From assembly GCA_017590115.1 (NCBI GenBank), contig JAGGNK010006559.1, forward strand, positions 7,863,784 to 7,927,783: DNA of 64,000 bases, written 5' to 3'. The stretch's first letter is position 1, and every line of letters starts with the position of its first letter. This DNA comes from Montifringilla adamsi (lineage: Eukaryota; Chordata; Aves; Passeriformes; Passeridae). Position numbers and translations under genes: made by a program. The notes under the pieces were generated by a model that saw nothing but the letters and a program-made list of their open reading frames with translations, was not told the DNA's origin and made no database searches. Of this stretch, positions 63,849 through 64,000 are shown in pieces.

Positions 63849-64000
63849 AAAGAAATAAAATGTGGAAAATGAGAATGGGAGGCTGACCTGCTAGCAGACA
63901 GCAGAATTAAAGGAGAGAGGTTTGAGACAAGAGAGAAAAAACCAAGGCAATATGTACTTAAAGACAGCAAACTCTGTCAATGCCTATATTGGGTTAAAAA

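Larger units (their letters stand above)
41986..64000 (+). other. LDLRAD4: LDLRAD4 intron after the LDLa exon (continues beyond the window)
   Basis: Begins with a consensus donor GTGAGT. No transmembrane exon, which would encode the isoleucine/valine-rich span preceded by Glu-Leu-Glu-Phe, was found up to 64000, so at least 22 kb of intron is present. It contains a candidate internal promoter and first exon at 47.3-47.9 kb, a CR1 copy, a 152-bp tandem duplication, simple repeats and a conserved-looking AT-rich block near 59.4 kb, each listed separately. Stretches such as 48000-49900, 52300-57700 and 59800-61900 hold nothing I can identify. Confidence 0.85.

Overview
This is vertebrate nuclear DNA, almost certainly avian. 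It is AT-rich, intron-dominated and has no dense gene layout. It carries several CR1 LINE 3' ends, including a textbook bird-type copy at 45496-45783 with the TCATAGAATGG terminus. I recognise one gene: LDLRAD4 (C18orf1, the TMEPAI/PMEPA1-family inhibitor of TGF-beta/Smad2/3 signalling), on the + strand.

Layout: (1) 1-8227 is non-coding upstream DNA, either a 5' intron or flank. It holds a CR1 tail, a pair of tight hairpins, a TA microsatellite and a decayed coding-like segment on the minus strand near 7 kb. (2) The first coding exon supplies 13 residues (8646-8685) and ends at a strong GTAAGG donor. Its 5' UTR probably begins after an acceptor at 8227. (3) A 33,159-bp intron (8686-41844) contains old CR1 fragments, homopolymers, microsatellites, a CpG-rich patch at 18.36-18.50 kb and a poly(T) tract that looks like a retroposed mRNA end on the minus strand at 33.45 kb. 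(4) The LDL-receptor class A exon (41845-41985) has all six cysteines and the acidic calcium-binding residues. (5) The next intron starts at 41986 and runs past the window end. I do not see the transmembrane exon or the Smad-interacting and PY-motif exons, so they should lie downstream. 

Within this last intron, 47.34-47.92 kb is a locally GC/CpG-enriched block. It has a TTTAAAA box, a perfect 8-bp Smad palindrome GTCTAGAC, and a strong CAG|GTGAGA donor. Its position, between the LDLa exon and the missing transmembrane exon, is where an internal promoter would make LDLRAD4 isoforms lacking the LDLa module. This is the most interesting candidate in the window, but it is inferred and not proven.

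The two coding exons join in phase: a single G from exon 1 plus AG from the LDLa exon makes the Glu codon before the first domain cysteine. The LDLa exon is a symmetric 1-1 phase module of 141 nt. I found no tRNA, rRNA, CRISPR or prokaryotic feature, and no convincing second protein-coding gene.
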